Shown: positions 1 through 6,766, counted from the first letter of the stretch. The stretch: 7,956 nt of DNA from Phormidesmis priestleyi (GCA_003242115.1 QBMP01000100.1:5994-13949), one strand, 5' to 3'. Numbers and translations: made by a program. The notes: generated by a model from the letters alone, not told the origin.

Positions 1-2537
1 TCTTCTTCTACGTGAGGGACTAAAGCAACGGCAGCGATCGCATCGTCACTATCCAATCGCTGCAATTGCACCCCGGTCGCCATCCGCGACTGCACCGAAA
101 TTGCATTGATCGCCTGACGCATCATGATCCCGCGCTGAGTAACGATCATTAGCTCATCGTCGGCTGACGCAATTCGCAAGGCGACTAACTCGTCGTTTGC
201 TTTGCGGAACTTCATCGCGACTAGCCCCATACCGGAGCGGTTTTGTAGCCGGAAGCTAGAAACCGGCACTCGCTTGCCCAAGCCGCCCGCCGAAACGACT
301 AGCACCCAAGGCCCCTGATCGCCTTCAATGGGTTCGATGTCGCTGTCTTCGTTGGCTTCAGCAGCTTCGGTTGCCATCGCTTCGAGGGCAGCGACAATTT
401 GAGAGGAGAGGATGTCCATGCTGATCAGGCGATCGCCCGCCCGCAGTGACATCGCTCTAACGCCCTTAGTCGGCCTCCCCAAAGGTCGTAGCTGCGCGTG
501 ATCGGTTCTAAAGTGAATGGTCATGCCGCGCTGAGAACCGATTAAAATGCTGTCTTCAGATCGAGCTAGTCGCACCCATCGCAGCTCGTCGCCTGTTTCT
601 AACGAAATTGCAATCAGGCCATTGGTGCGAATGCGGCTGAAGGCCGACAGCGCCGTTTTTTTCACAAAGCCGCCCTGAGTCAGCATCACCAGATACTCGT
701 CTTCGCTAAATTCGCTGACACCGACGACTGACGTCACTTTTTCTTCTTTGGGAATCGGCAGCATCTGCACGAGCGGATAGCCCTTGGCCGTGCGCGAGCT
801 TTCTGGAATTTGATAGGCCCGCAGAGAATAGGCCACGCCTCTATCGGTAAAAAATAGAACGTGGTTGTGGTTGCAGCAGGTGATGAAGTGCTCAATGCCG
901 TCATCGTCTTTCATGCGGGTGCCTGACTTGCCGCGCGTGGCCCGGTTCTGGGCTTCAAACGTATCGACCAACATGCGCTTGATGTAGCCCTGCTCGGTCA
1001 CTAAGATGGCCACCTGCTCGTTGGCAATCAGCGAAATATCAGACAGATCGTTTTCGTCGGCTTCTAGCACCGTGCGCCGTTCGTTGGCATGGGCATCGCG
1101 AATCGCGGTGATTTCTTCTTTGATGATGGTTAAGATGCGATCGCGATTGGCCAGAATATCTTCCAAATCGGTGATCGTAACCATCAGCGCTTCGTGCTCT
1201 TGATTAATTTTTTCAGCTTCTAACGCGGTCAACCGGCGCAGCTGCATTTGCAAAATCGCATCGGCCTGCGTTTCAGAGAAACTGTAAGATTCAACCAGTT
1301 CGGTTTTGGCGGCGGCGGCATCGGCAGATCCGCGAATCAGCACAATCACGGCATCTAAGTTTTCTAGCGCAATCAGGTAGCCCTGCAATAAATGGTCGCG
1401 CTCTTGGGCTTTGCGAAGCTGATAGCGGGTACGCCGCGTGATAGTTTCTATGCGAAAATCGAGAAAGACCTGAAGAAAATCTCGCAGCGTCAACAGCTGC
1501 GGATCACTATCGACTAGGCCCAGCATGTTAACGCCAAAGTTGTTTTGCAACGGCGTTTGCTTGTAGAGGTTATTGAGCACAACACGCGGGTAGGCGTCAC
1601 GCTTAAGTTCGATAACGATGCGCATGCCGTCGCGATCGCTCTCATCGCGCAAATCCGAAATTCCTTCTAGCCGCCGCTCATTTACCATGTCAGCGATTTT
1701 TTCAATCAGCGCCGCTTTATTAGTTTGGTAGGGCAGTTCGGTGATGATGATCGTTTCGCGATCCGGTCTACCTCTGTTTTCTTGGGTTTCAATCGTGGCC
1801 ACACCGCGCATGGTCACCGAGCCTCGGCCCGTGGTGTAGGCGTCAAGAATGCCCTGAGAGCCAATAATTTGCGCTCCGGTTGGAAAATCTGGCCCCGGAA
1901 TGTAGGCCATCAGCTCAAGGCTAGTGAGGTCTGGGTTATCAATTAGCGCGATGGTGCCATTGATCACTTCACCCAGGTTGTGAGGCGGAATATTCGTCGC
2001 CATCCCGACCGCAATGCCCGAAGAGCCATTGATCAAAAGCTGCGGAATCCGCGCTGGTAACACCACTGGCTCTTGCTGAGAGCCGTCAAAGTTATCGGCA
2101 AAATCAACGGTTTCAGCTTCAATATCTTGTAGCAAAGCCGCGCCTGTGAGCGCTTGCAGCCGTGATTCTGTATACCTCATCGCCGCTGGCGGATCGTTGT
2201 CAACGGAGCCAAAGTTACCATGCCCGTTGATCAGCGGATGGCGCATCGAAAAGTCTTGAGCCATTCGCACCAGAGCGTCATAGACCGCTGTATCCCCGTG
2301 AGGGTGGTACTTACCCAGCACTTCACCGACCACACGGGCACATTTGCGAAAAGGCCGATCAGCCGTGAGTCCGAGTTCGTGCATGGCGTAAAGAATGCGT
2401 CTGTGCACGGGCTTGAGGCCATCTCGCGCATCCGGCAAAGCGCGGCCTACAATGACGCTCATAGCGTATTCAAGGTAAGACCGTGACATTTCGTTGCGCA
2501 GATCTGTCGGCACGATGCGCTCTTGAGGACTACTCAT
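1..2537 (-). CDS. gyrA: DNA gyrase subunit A (3' end outside window)
   Basis: GyrA is the DNA-breaking subunit of gyrase (A2B2), which introduces negative supercoils using ATP. The frame is open for 845 codons, from ATG (complement of 2535-2537) to the left edge, without a frameshift. The start [13 protein letters not shown] is followed by the breakage-reunion core: the QRDR segment HGDTAVYD at residues 80-87 and the catalytic tyrosine in MRYTE at Tyr122, matching E. coli numbering exactly. The C-terminal beta-pinwheel starts after about residue 510. Its GyrA-box region reads [13 protein letters not shown] (528-540) rather than canonical QRRGGKG, a pattern I associate with cyanobacterial GyrA. 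An acidic, Ala/Glu-rich insert lies near residues 717-743. Usual lengths of about 850-870 residues imply that the stop is just beyond position 1. Thr at position 83 is a normal wild-type variant. A ParC-like paralogue is the only real alternative; the supercoiling-type C-terminal domain favours GyrA. Confidence 0.95.
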   Translation of the reverse strand, partial: MSSPQERIVPTDLRNEMSRSYLEYAMSVIVGRALPDARDGLKPVHRRILYAMHELGLTADRPFRKCARVVGEVLGKYHPHGDTAVYDALVRMAQDFSMRHPLINGHGNFGSVDNDPPAAMRYTESRLQALTGAALLQDIEAETVDFADNFDGSQQEPVVLPARIPQLLINGSSGIAVGMATNIPPHNLGEVINGTIALIDNPDLTSLELMAYIPGPDFPTGAQIIGSQGILDAYTTGRGSVTMRGVATIETQENRGRPDRETIIITELPYQTNKAALIEKIADMVNERRLEGISDLRDESDRDGMRIVIELKRDAYPRVVLNNLYKQTPLQNNFGVNMLGLVDSDPQLLTLRDFLQVFLDFRIETITRRTRYQLRKAQERDHLLQGYLIALENLDAVIVLIRGSADAAAAKTELVESYSFSETQADAILQMQLRRLTALEAEKINQEHEALMVTITDLEDILANRDRILTIIKEEITAIRDAHANERRTVLEADENDLSDISLIANEQVAILVTEQGYIKRMLVDTFEAQNRATRGKSGTRMKDDDGIEHFITCCNHNHVLFFTDRGVAYSLRAYQIPESSRTAKGYPLVQMLPIPKEEKVTSVVGVSEFSEDEYLVMLTQGGFVKKTALSAFSRIRTNGLIAISLETGDELRWVRLARSEDSILIGSQRGMTIHFRTDHAQLRPLGRPTKGVRAMSLRAGDRLISMDILSSQIVAALEAMATEAAEANEDSDIEPIEGDQGPWVLVVSAGGLGKRVPVSSFRLQNRSGMGLVAMKFRKANDELVALRIASADDELMIVTQRGIMMRQAINAISVQSRMATGVQLQRLDSDDAIAAVALVPHVEE

Positions 2538-2545
2538 CTAGGATG

Positions 2546-2549
2546 CTCC
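2546..2549 (-). promoter_or_regulatory. Shine-Dalgarno of gyrA
   Basis: On the minus strand GGAG stands eight bases before the ATG of gyrA. This supports that start, which also gives the expected N-terminus and places the catalytic tyrosine at residue 122. I could not find a convincing -35/-10 pair for gyrA further upstream. Confidence 0.6.
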
Positions 2550-2605
2550 AGAAAATTTTGAAGAAGTAAGGCGGTTAAGCAAATCTGTTTTAGCTGTAAC
2601 GTTTG

Positions 2606-2629
2606 GCTGTTTGCTTAGCTGTTTGCTTA
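2606..2629. repeat. Perfect 12-bp tandem duplication in the gyrA leader
   Basis: GCTGTTTGCTTA occurs twice head to tail (2606-2617 and 2618-2629), and the start of a third copy (GCTGT) follows. It lies about 70-90 bases upstream of the gyrA start, probably in its untranslated leader. No pairing or operator symmetry is evident; slipped-strand duplication is the simplest reading. Confidence 0.85.
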
Positions 2630-2779
2630 GCTGTGCGTTTGGCTAGCCGGTGTTGAAGGGGCGTTGGAATGTTGGAATAAAATTGAGAAGCGCTAAAAAA
2701 ATGAACAAACTTTTAATAGTTTCAGGCAGCTTATTTGCATAGGTTGAGAGTAGCCTAGAGATTAAATAAGTAGATATTA

Positions 2780-2923
2780 ATGAAGGATGGTTGGACGTGG
2801 GAAAAATGGTTAGCAGAAACAGCTAAAATAATTGGGCTATTGCCAAGCGATAAGTCTGCTAAAACAACCCGCCGAAAACAACCACAGTTACGCTCAACAT
2901 CCTATCATATTTTGACCTTTTAA
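2780..2923 (+). CDS. Doubtful small ORF, 47 aa
   Basis: ATG at 2780 opens 47 codons ending in TAA (2921-2923). The product starts MKDGWTWEKWLAETAKIIGL, a Trp-rich amphipathic-looking stretch, followed by a Lys/Arg/Gln-rich middle and a short hydrophobic end. For: it fills an otherwise empty spacer, and its N-terminal half looks like a plausible helix. Against: there is no Shine-Dalgarno before the ATG, no recognised family, and an ORF of this size arises easily by chance. It reads towards the deacetylase gene and ends 64 bases before it, so it could also be leader sequence of that transcript. Confidence 0.25.
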   Translation: MKDGWTWEKWLAETAKIIGLLPSDKSAKTTRRKQPQLRSTSYHILTF

Positions 2924-2987
2924 TCCGATGCTTAATCGTCCTCTGCCTGCACTTTTGCCCGTACTTTTATAGCGTTTTAAAAGCCCT

Positions 2988-4103
2988 ATGAGCTATAGGT
3001 TTCCCGTTTTTTACAGTCACTTTTTTGAGAGCCATGATACGGGTGTTGGGCATCCAGAAAATGCGGGTCGTTTGGTGGCGGTTGTTGATTACTTGCAGAA
3101 TGCTCAAAACGTGGCTCTAAAAGCGTCTGAACAATTGCTGCCAAAAGAACTGCTAAAGGAATTGCCAAAAGAAGATTCGGCAGCGGTTTTGCAGATGCCT
3201 CCATCGCCCGAAAAACAAGCTGATCAATCGGCTGAGAAAGGGGCTGAAAAATGGGCCGAAAAACTGATTTGGATTGAGCCTTCTAATCGGGAGGTTTTAG
3301 CGGATATTCATCGAGTTCATGAAGCTGCTTACGTGGCTGCTTTAAAGGCGTTTGCAGCAAAAGGCGGCGGCTATTTGGATGCGGATACGGTGATAAGCCC
3401 TGATAGCTACGAGGTGGCTCTGCTGGCGGTGGCGGCTTGGCTGGATGGGGTGGATTGGGTGCTGTCAGATGTGTCATCTGATTCGCGATCAAATTCACAA
3501 GCGGCTAGCGGCCAAACGGCTTTTGTGCTGGTGCGTCCGCCCGGTCACCATGCTGAGCGCTCCAGCGCTATGGGATTTTGCCTGTTGTCTAATGCCGCGA
3601 TTTCAGCGCACTACGCCCTCACCCAGGTCGGTATCCAGCGAGTTGCCATTCTCGACTGGGATGTGCATCACGGCAACGGCACCCAAGCTTTAATCGCTGA
3701 CCAGCCAGACATTGCCTACTGCTCATTTCACCAGTCACCGGCCTATCCGGGTACCGGCTTAGTAACTGAAACAGGTGCGCATCACAATGTACTTAACTTG
3801 CCGCTGCCACCGGGTTCGACAATTGATGACTACCAGCGGCTTTGGGCAGCGCGGGCGCTACCCTTTTTAGCAGAATTCGGCGCTGATTTGCTGATTGTGA
3901 GTGCAGGCTACGATGCCAACCAGGCAGATCCGCTAGCGGCGATGTCGCTTTATCCTGAAGACTATGCCTGGTTTACAGAGCAGTGTTTGCAGCTCAATGC
4001 GCCCGTACTGTTTGGCCTGGAAGGTGGCTATGACTATCAGACCCTCGCCGAATCGGTTGCAGCCACAATTCGCAGTGCGATTTGTCATGCCCTGGCCCAT
4101 TAG
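2988..4103 (+). CDS. Histone deacetylase-like (class II type) zinc amidohydrolase
   Basis: This 371-residue protein belongs to the arginase/deacetylase-fold family that includes eukaryotic HDACs, acetoin-utilisation AcuC proteins and acetylpolyamine amidohydrolases. These enzymes remove acetyl groups from lysine or polyamine amines. The family core is complete: FYS..F..HDTGVGHPENAGRL at 8-29, RPPGHHAE with the catalytic His187-His188 dyad, DWDVHHGNGTQ with zinc ligands Asp225 and His227, SAGYDAN with zinc ligand Asp309, and EGGY with the transition-state Tyr348. It is therefore predicted to be active and cytoplasmic; no signal peptide is seen. The odd part is a charged low-complexity insert at about 38-93, made largely of 12-bp coding repeats. 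The ATG gives the canonical family start, although no Shine-Dalgarno precedes it. The substrate cannot be told from sequence, and the neighbours do not help. Confidence 0.92.
   Translation: MSYRFPVFYSHFFESHDTGVGHPENAGRLVAVVDYLQNAQNVALKASEQLLPKELLKELPKEDSAAVLQMPPSPEKQADQSAEKGAEKWAEKLIWIEPSNREVLADIHRVHEAAYVAALKAFAAKGGGYLDADTVISPDSYEVALLAVAAWLDGVDWVLSDVSSDSRSNSQAASGQTAFVLVRPPGHHAERSSAMGFCLLSNAAISAHYALTQVGIQRVAILDWDVHHGNGTQALIADQPDIAYCSFHQSPAYPGTGLVTETGAHHNVLNLPLPPGSTIDDYQRLWAARALPFLAEFGADLLIVSAGYDANQADPLAAMSLYPEDYAWFTEQCLQLNAPVLFGLEGGYDYQTLAESVAATIRSAICHALAH
3141..3176 (+). repeat. Three imperfect 12-bp coding repeats in the deacetylase gene
   Basis: Three consecutive units, CCAAAAGAACTG, CTAAAGGAATTG and CCAAAAGAAGAT, encode PKEL, LKEL and PKED (residues 52-63). 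The unit length keeps the reading frame. They form part of the charged insert that separates the N-terminal substrate-loop segment from the catalytic core. Confidence 0.8.
3231..3266 (+). repeat. Second set of three 12-bp coding repeats in the deacetylase gene
   Basis: GCTGAGAAAGGG, GCTGAAAAATGG and GCCGAAAAACTG lie head to tail and encode AEKG, AEKW and AEKL (residues 82-93). This is an independent repeat family from the one 55 bases upstream but has the same 12-bp period. Confidence 0.8.
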
Positions 4104-4134
4104 TTAGACCCGTTAGTTAGGCCCATTAGTCAAC
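4096..4134. repeat. Three imperfect 13-bp tandem units at the deacetylase stop codon
   Basis: The units CCCATTAGTTAGA, CCCGTTAGTTAGG and CCCATTAGTCAAC follow each other directly. The first spans the last codons and the TAG stop of the deacetylase gene, so later copies carry in-frame stop-like TAG triplets past it. No terminator hairpin with a T-run is visible between this point and the next gene. Confidence 0.75.
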
Positions 4135-4216
4135 CGATCAGGCTGCGCCATAGACGAGTTACTGTCCAGTTCAAGTTACTATCCGGTTATTACAGTTACG
4201 ACCGCTCTACCGCTAG

Positions 4217-4238
4217 TCGCTCTCGTGGAGCGAGGAAG
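4217..4238 (+). promoter_or_regulatory. Shine-Dalgarno with adjacent small hairpin; fixes the start at 4243
   Basis: GAGGAAG (4232-4238) lies four bases before ATG 4243, a good ribosome-binding site. It shows that this ATG, not the in-frame GTG at 4225, is the start. The GTG falls in the loop of a 6-bp hairpin (TCGCTC 4217-4222 with GAGCGA 4228-4233). That stem overlaps the first bases of the Shine-Dalgarno and could modestly tune access to it. Confidence 0.6.
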
Positions 4239-4242
4239 ATCC

Positions 4243-5352
4243 ATGCTAAAAAAGATTTTCAGAAGTTTGCTGGGATTGATTCGGCGAAATCGCGCCGAGC
4301 CCCTGCCGCTGACGGCTGAAAACCCTACGAAAAGTCCTTTTCTGCCCCAAAATGCCGTGCCTTCAACGAATGTTTCAGATACTTCAGACGCTTCTTCTAG
4401 TCATGCTTCTAGCAATGTTTCAGATGCCGCTGCGGATCGTGCCGCTGCCCGTAAGACAAAATTTGAGACTTTGAAGCAAGTTTTGAATGTGCTGCGGGCC
4501 TATGTGCTGACTTTTGGGCAGCCTGCTGAGGTTGATCTGCGGGCAGTGGTGGGTGCGATTGTGGCGAATTTGCCTACGGTCGCGATCGCAAATGATCAGC
4601 TCGAAAGGTTCATTGATGAGGTGATGATCGCGTTTAGCAGCCTGGGAATGGAGGCTTCACTGGTAGAGGTAACGGCTCAGATACTGGCTGAGCAGGTGGC
4701 CGTGTGGCTAAAGGAGCAAGAGAACACCGTCAACAACGTGCTGAGCGCCTATGTGCAGCAGTTCGCACCTGACTATGCGACTTGGGATTTGCCTCAGATA
4801 GTGAGCCTAACGCAAACGATCGTAGCGACTTTAAATGACGGTTCATTGAGTCGATCAGGCGGGCGATCGCTCGTTAATAAAGTCGCCCAAGCCTTCGATT
4901 TGCAAAAGGCTCTTAGCCGCTGGGTGGCCCCGGAATGGATCGCCCTAGCTCAAAGAGTGGCTAGCTACGTAGAAAACGGATCGATACAGTCAGAACTTCG
5001 CTCAATTGCCTGGTCGTATATTCAGCAGTTTCAGGCGATTTTAAGCCCGCAATCGATCGATCAAATTATCCGGACTGGGCCGATCAATCTGTCTCCGGCA
5101 GAAGTGCTCAGCGGCGACTTGAGCGACTTTTCGCAGATGCTGTACTACAAGTTTCAGCTATTGGAAGCTGACCCAATCGTTACCAAGTCTCATCAGGCAA
5201 TCGCGGCAAACGTTCACAAAGCCGTCAGCGATTTTCAAGCCCGCAGAAAAGATCTCGCTGGGGTAGATCTAGATTTCACGGCTAGTACTGCAACGGGTGA
5301 GTTAGAAGTGAGCAGCCCATTTTTTGTGCAGACTAAACCCGCTAAGTCTTAA
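4243..5352 (+). CDS. Unrecognised all-helical protein with threefold internal repeat
   Basis: I do not recognise a named family for this 369-residue protein. It begins MLKKIFRSLLGLIRRNR, a short cationic amphipathic helix that could touch a membrane face. A Ser/Ala/Asp-rich linker (about 20-68) and a long, apparently all-alpha region (about 70-335) follow. The helical part looks like repeats. LNVLRAYVLTF (81-91), NNVLSAYVQQF (164-174) and RSIAWSYIQQF (253-263) align. So do the stretches preceding the last two, AEQVAVWLKEQE (149-160) and AQRVASYVENGS (236-247). The unit is therefore about 85-90 residues, with the third copy degenerate. The C-terminus (336-369) is polar and probably disordered. 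No signal peptide, transmembrane helix or catalytic motif is seen. The gene starts 139 bp after the deacetylase gene and could be read through from it. I infer a scaffold or membrane-associated role only weakly. Confidence 0.85.
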   Translation: MLKKIFRSLLGLIRRNRAEPLPLTAENPTKSPFLPQNAVPSTNVSDTSDASSSHASSNVSDAAADRAAARKTKFETLKQVLNVLRAYVLTFGQPAEVDLRAVVGAIVANLPTVAIANDQLERFIDEVMIAFSSLGMEASLVEVTAQILAEQVAVWLKEQENTVNNVLSAYVQQFAPDYATWDLPQIVSLTQTIVATLNDGSLSRSGGRSLVNKVAQAFDLQKALSRWVAPEWIALAQRVASYVENGSIQSELRSIAWSYIQQFQAILSPQSIDQIIRTGPINLSPAEVLSGDLSDFSQMLYYKFQLLEADPIVTKSHQAIAANVHKAVSDFQARRKDLAGVDLDFTASTATGELEVSSPFFVQTKPAKS

Positions 5353-5415
5353 GTCTTTGGCATGAATTCTGGGCGCTTTACTCAAGGTCGTGCGTTTATT
5401 CTCAGTTGACAAAAG

Positions 5416-5444
5416 TTGACAAAAAGCGCGCATTGCCGTAAAAA
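5416..5444 (+). promoter_or_regulatory. Near-consensus sigma70-type promoter for the DUF5331 gene
   Basis: TTGACA (5416-5421) and TAAAAT (5439-5444) are separated by exactly 17 bp: a full -35 match and five of six at -10. Transcription would start near 5451, leaving a leader of roughly 87 bases. A second TTGACA at 5406-5411 arises from a 10-bp duplication (TTGACAAAAG then TTGACAAAAA) but has no -10 box at usable spacing. Confidence 0.7.
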
Positions 5445-5461
5445 TTTCCGAGCGGGTGCAC

Positions 5462-5485
5462 TTTTGGCGCTAGTTTTGGCGCTAG
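5462..5485. repeat. Perfect 12-bp tandem duplication in the DUF5331 leader
   Basis: TTTTGGCGCTAG occurs twice without a gap, immediately downstream of the predicted transcription start. Each copy contains the short palindrome GGCGCT/AGCGCC-like core, so the duplicated unit might form small alternative pairings. No known regulator site is recognised. Confidence 0.85.
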
Positions 5486-5537
5486 TCATAACGCCTGAAG
5501 GGTGCTAATTTGCTCACAATCCCTTACTGGTTGAACA

Positions 5538-5918
5538 ATGGCCTTTTTTGAGAACTTTACGTCGGTTATTCGAGACAAGTGGTTGGATTACTTTCGCGCC
5601 AACCGCACTTGGCTAGAAGTTCAGATGAAGACAACCTCGGTGCGCACGCCAGAAGGAGGCCGTCGCCCTTCTTCATTTTTGATTTTGGGTGTAGTTAATG
5701 CACTGGAGCCAAAGCTATCTAACCTGATGGTGCCGTTTTATCAGCTGAACTCTGACGAAGATGCGCTAATCGATGTGCTGGGTCTAAATTTTGATCCCGA
5801 AGTGGTGCTAGATAATGGCGAGGTGGGCAAAACTATTGACGCTGCTTCTGAGGGCGATACGCCTTTACTGAGCGATTCGGGGCTGAGTGCGAGTGAAGAC
5901 GGCTGGCCGCCTAACTAG
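5538..5918 (+). CDS. DUF5331 family protein
   Basis: This is a 126-residue protein of unknown function. The N-terminal 90 residues match my recollection of DUF5331, a cyanobacterial family: MAFFENFT at the start, DKWLDYFRANRTWLEVQM (13-30), SVRTPEGGRRPSSFLILGVVNALEP (34-58), then PFYQLNSDEDALIDVLGLNFDPE (66-88). It is probably a soluble alpha-helical domain. The last 35 residues are acidic and Ser/Gly-rich, probably disordered, and likely variable between species. There is no Shine-Dalgarno before the ATG, but the conserved start MAFF supports it. A near-consensus promoter lies about 95 bp upstream, suggesting steady expression. The next gene follows after 80 bp with no terminator between, so the two may be co-transcribed. 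Confidence 0.85.
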   Translation: MAFFENFTSVIRDKWLDYFRANRTWLEVQMKTTSVRTPEGGRRPSSFLILGVVNALEPKLSNLMVPFYQLNSDEDALIDVLGLNFDPEVVLDNGEVGKTIDAASEGDTPLLSDSGLSASEDGWPPN

Positions 5919-5998
5919 ACATCTGCGGCGGCGGTGCCATTTCTCTTGATCGCGCGTGATACGATTGATTGGCAATTTACGTACAGGCGGATAGATAA

Positions 5999-6577
5999 AT
6001 GGTGGAGCGTCCTATCAAAAAGAGTGAGCGCGAAGCTGCTAAACAGGCTGAACCAGAGCAAACAGCGGCAAGCAACGTGCCTCGTCCCGTTAAGAAGGGC
6101 GATCGCAACCCTGAAGAAGAAGGGCGCAGTGAATCGGGCAGTGAATCGGGCAGTGGATCAAGCTACGGCGATCGCGGTGGCAAAGGCGGGCAAGACAAAG
6201 GCCGTAGCAAAGGACGGGGGAAGGGCAAAGGCCGCGACTATGACGATGGCCCCAAAACGCCAGTTAACCCAGCGCTTATGCGCGGCCCGAAGCCGAGTGC
6301 AAAAGTAGAAGCGCCTGTAGAGGTGCCGGAACCGCCAGCGGATGAGGCTACTGACGAAGTGGTTGAAGTGGCTGAAGTCATTGAATCGGCTGAAGTGGCT
6401 GGATCGACCGAAGTCACTGAAGCGGCTGAATCGGCCCCTGAGGAATCCACTCCTGAAATAGTAGCTGAAGCGACTCCTGAGGAACCCACTCCTGAAATAG
6501 TGGCTGAATCGGCCACTGAAACAGCGCCTGAAACCCAGAGCGAAACACCTGCACCTTCGGAAACGGCTGATAGCTAG
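5999..6577 (+). CDS. Low-complexity protein with basic RG/KG centre and acidic tail
   Basis: This 192-residue protein has no enzymatic domain. The start MVERPIKKSERE and the segment PVNPALMRGPKP (88-99) look like the conserved anchors of a hypothetical protein I associate with cyanobacteria. Between them lies a disordered linker with SESG repeats (44-53) and a basic Gly/Lys/Arg tract (58-80, DRGGKGGQDKGRSKGRGKG), the composition expected of a nonspecific RNA- or polyanion-binding tail. The C-terminal half (101-192) is Glu/Pro/Ala/Thr-rich, strongly acidic, and contains a duplicated 13-residue unit (147-159 and 160-172). A weak purine-rich AGGCGG lies eight bases before the ATG. Its position 80 bp after the DUF5331 gene suggests one operon. 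The opposite charges of centre and tail could allow self-masking or condensation, but that is inference. Confidence 0.75.
   Translation: MVERPIKKSEREAAKQAEPEQTAASNVPRPVKKGDRNPEEEGRSESGSESGSGSSYGDRGGKGGQDKGRSKGRGKGKGRDYDDGPKTPVNPALMRGPKPSAKVEAPVEVPEPPADEATDEVVEVAEVIESAEVAGSTEVTEAAESAPEESTPEIVAEATPEEPTPEIVAESATETAPETQSETPAPSETADS
6126..6161 (+). repeat. Three 12-bp coding repeats
   Basis: GCAGTGAATCGG occurs perfectly twice (6126-6137, 6138-6149), followed by a two-mismatch copy GCAGTGGATCAA (6150-6161). In the reading frame this gives the SESG/SGS run at residues 44-54 of the low-complexity protein. Confidence 0.85.
6437..6514 (+). repeat. 39-bp coding tandem duplication
   Basis: Two adjacent 39-bp units (6437-6475 and 6476-6514) differ at only a handful of bases. 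They encode PEESTPEIVAEAT and PEEPTPEIVAESA. The high nucleotide identity, including at third positions, points to a recent duplication. Confidence 0.9.
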
Positions 6578-6581
6578 TTCT

Positions 6582-6629
6582 GGTGGTGAATCCTAAGGGT
6601 TAGAAGCGCGATCGCATCCACCGCTTTTT
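6582..6629 (+). terminator. Weak terminator candidate after the low-complexity protein gene
   Basis: GGTGG (6582-6586) can pair with CCACC (6618-6622), which is followed by GCTTTTTG. The enclosed 31 bases contain a small CTAA/TTAG hairpin and a HIP1 palindrome. The outer stem is only five pairs and the T-run is short, so efficiency is doubtful. Confidence 0.25.
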
Positions 6630-6653
6630 GAGGTTATTAGGCTGCTGCCATCC

Positions 6654-6690
6654 AAAAAAAATTCCCTAGCGCTCAAGAAGCAATAGGGAA
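6654..6690 (-). terminator. Rho-independent terminator of small RNA A
   Basis: On the minus strand TTCCCTA (6690-6684) pairs perfectly with TAGGGAA (6668-6662) across a 15-base loop that can add two inner GC pairs. Eight consecutive T's (6661-6654) follow at once. On the plus strand the same stem has an A-run before it and no T-run after it, so it works in one direction only. Confidence 0.7.
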
Positions 6691-6695
6691 CAGTT

Positions 6696-6709
6696 AGGGT
6701 GCATCTACC
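6696..6709 (-). repeat. Conserved 14-nt word, copy A
   Basis: GGTAGATGCACCCT on the minus strand is identical to the copy at 6843-6856, 147 bp away. Similarity continues into the next bases towards the terminator (a TGTTCC / TGTTTCC pair) but not upstream. Confidence 0.85.
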
Positions 6710-6766
6710 GCCTAAATATTCCTTGCTAACCAGTGGCTTCAGGACAAAACTCTTAAATTAACGCTT

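Larger units (their letters stand above)
2538..2987. other. Divergent intergenic region between gyrA and the deacetylase gene
   Basis: This 450-bp, comparatively AT-rich spacer must hold the promoters of both divergent genes. It shows the gyrA ribosome-binding site, a perfect 12-bp tandem duplication in the gyrA leader (2606-2629), a doubtful 47-codon ORF (2780-2923), and a TATA-like stretch (TTTTATAG near 2965-2972) about 16 bases before the deacetylase ATG. That stretch has no matching -35 box. I see no tRNA, terminator or mobile element here. Confidence 0.6.
6654..6760 (-). ncRNA. Candidate small RNA A (about 107 nt)
   Basis: A minus-strand terminator (6690 down to 6654) has no minus-strand protein gene upstream of it. 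A transcript starting near 6760, from weak promoter-like boxes at 6794-6767, would be about 107 nt long and would carry the word GGTAGATGCACCCT (complement of 6696-6709) five bases before the terminator stem. In this copy the word can fold into a small bulged hairpin through flanking TTAG/CTAA. Both ends are estimates. I know of cyanobacterial sRNAs with a conserved stretch next to the terminator but cannot match this to a named one. A short peptide (ATG CAC CCT...) is a less likely reading. Confidence 0.45.

Noticed and set aside
2291..2300. Thr83 in the GyrA quinolone-resistance region as a resistance mutation
   Set aside because: Thr at this position is the wild-type residue in many bacteria, so it is not evidence of resistance.
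2231..2486. Open frames on both strands inside gyrA, such as 1006-1203, 1725-1946, 2220-2486 and 2231-2431
   Set aside because: All lie inside the continuous gyrA frame, which has full family motifs. They are by-products of its codon use.
4225..4242. In-frame GTG at 4225 as the start of the helical protein
   Set aside because: ATG 4243 has a good Shine-Dalgarno (GAGGAAG) four bases upstream, while the GTG lies in a hairpin loop with no ribosome-binding site before it.
6437..6514. Tandem repeats as a CRISPR array or phage feature
   Set aside because: The 39-bp units are adjacent without spacers, in frame, and encode a Pro/Glu-rich tail repeat. No cas genes are present.
5934..6516. Overlapping open frames around the low-complexity protein (5934-6308 plus, 6238-6516 minus)
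   Set aside because: The repetitive coding sequence opens other frames artificially. Only the 5999 frame has the recognisable MVERPIKKSER and NPALMRGPK segments.
6662..6690. Hairpin at 6662-6690 as a plus-strand terminator for the low-complexity protein gene
   Set aside because: On the plus strand no T-run follows the stem; the eight A's before it make it a minus-strand terminator.
6683..6706. Short peptides starting ATGCACCCT within the two RNA candidates
   Set aside because: The two frames diverge after three residues (MHPN... and MHPD...), have different lengths, and lack a properly spaced Shine-Dalgarno. The nucleotide word is what is conserved.
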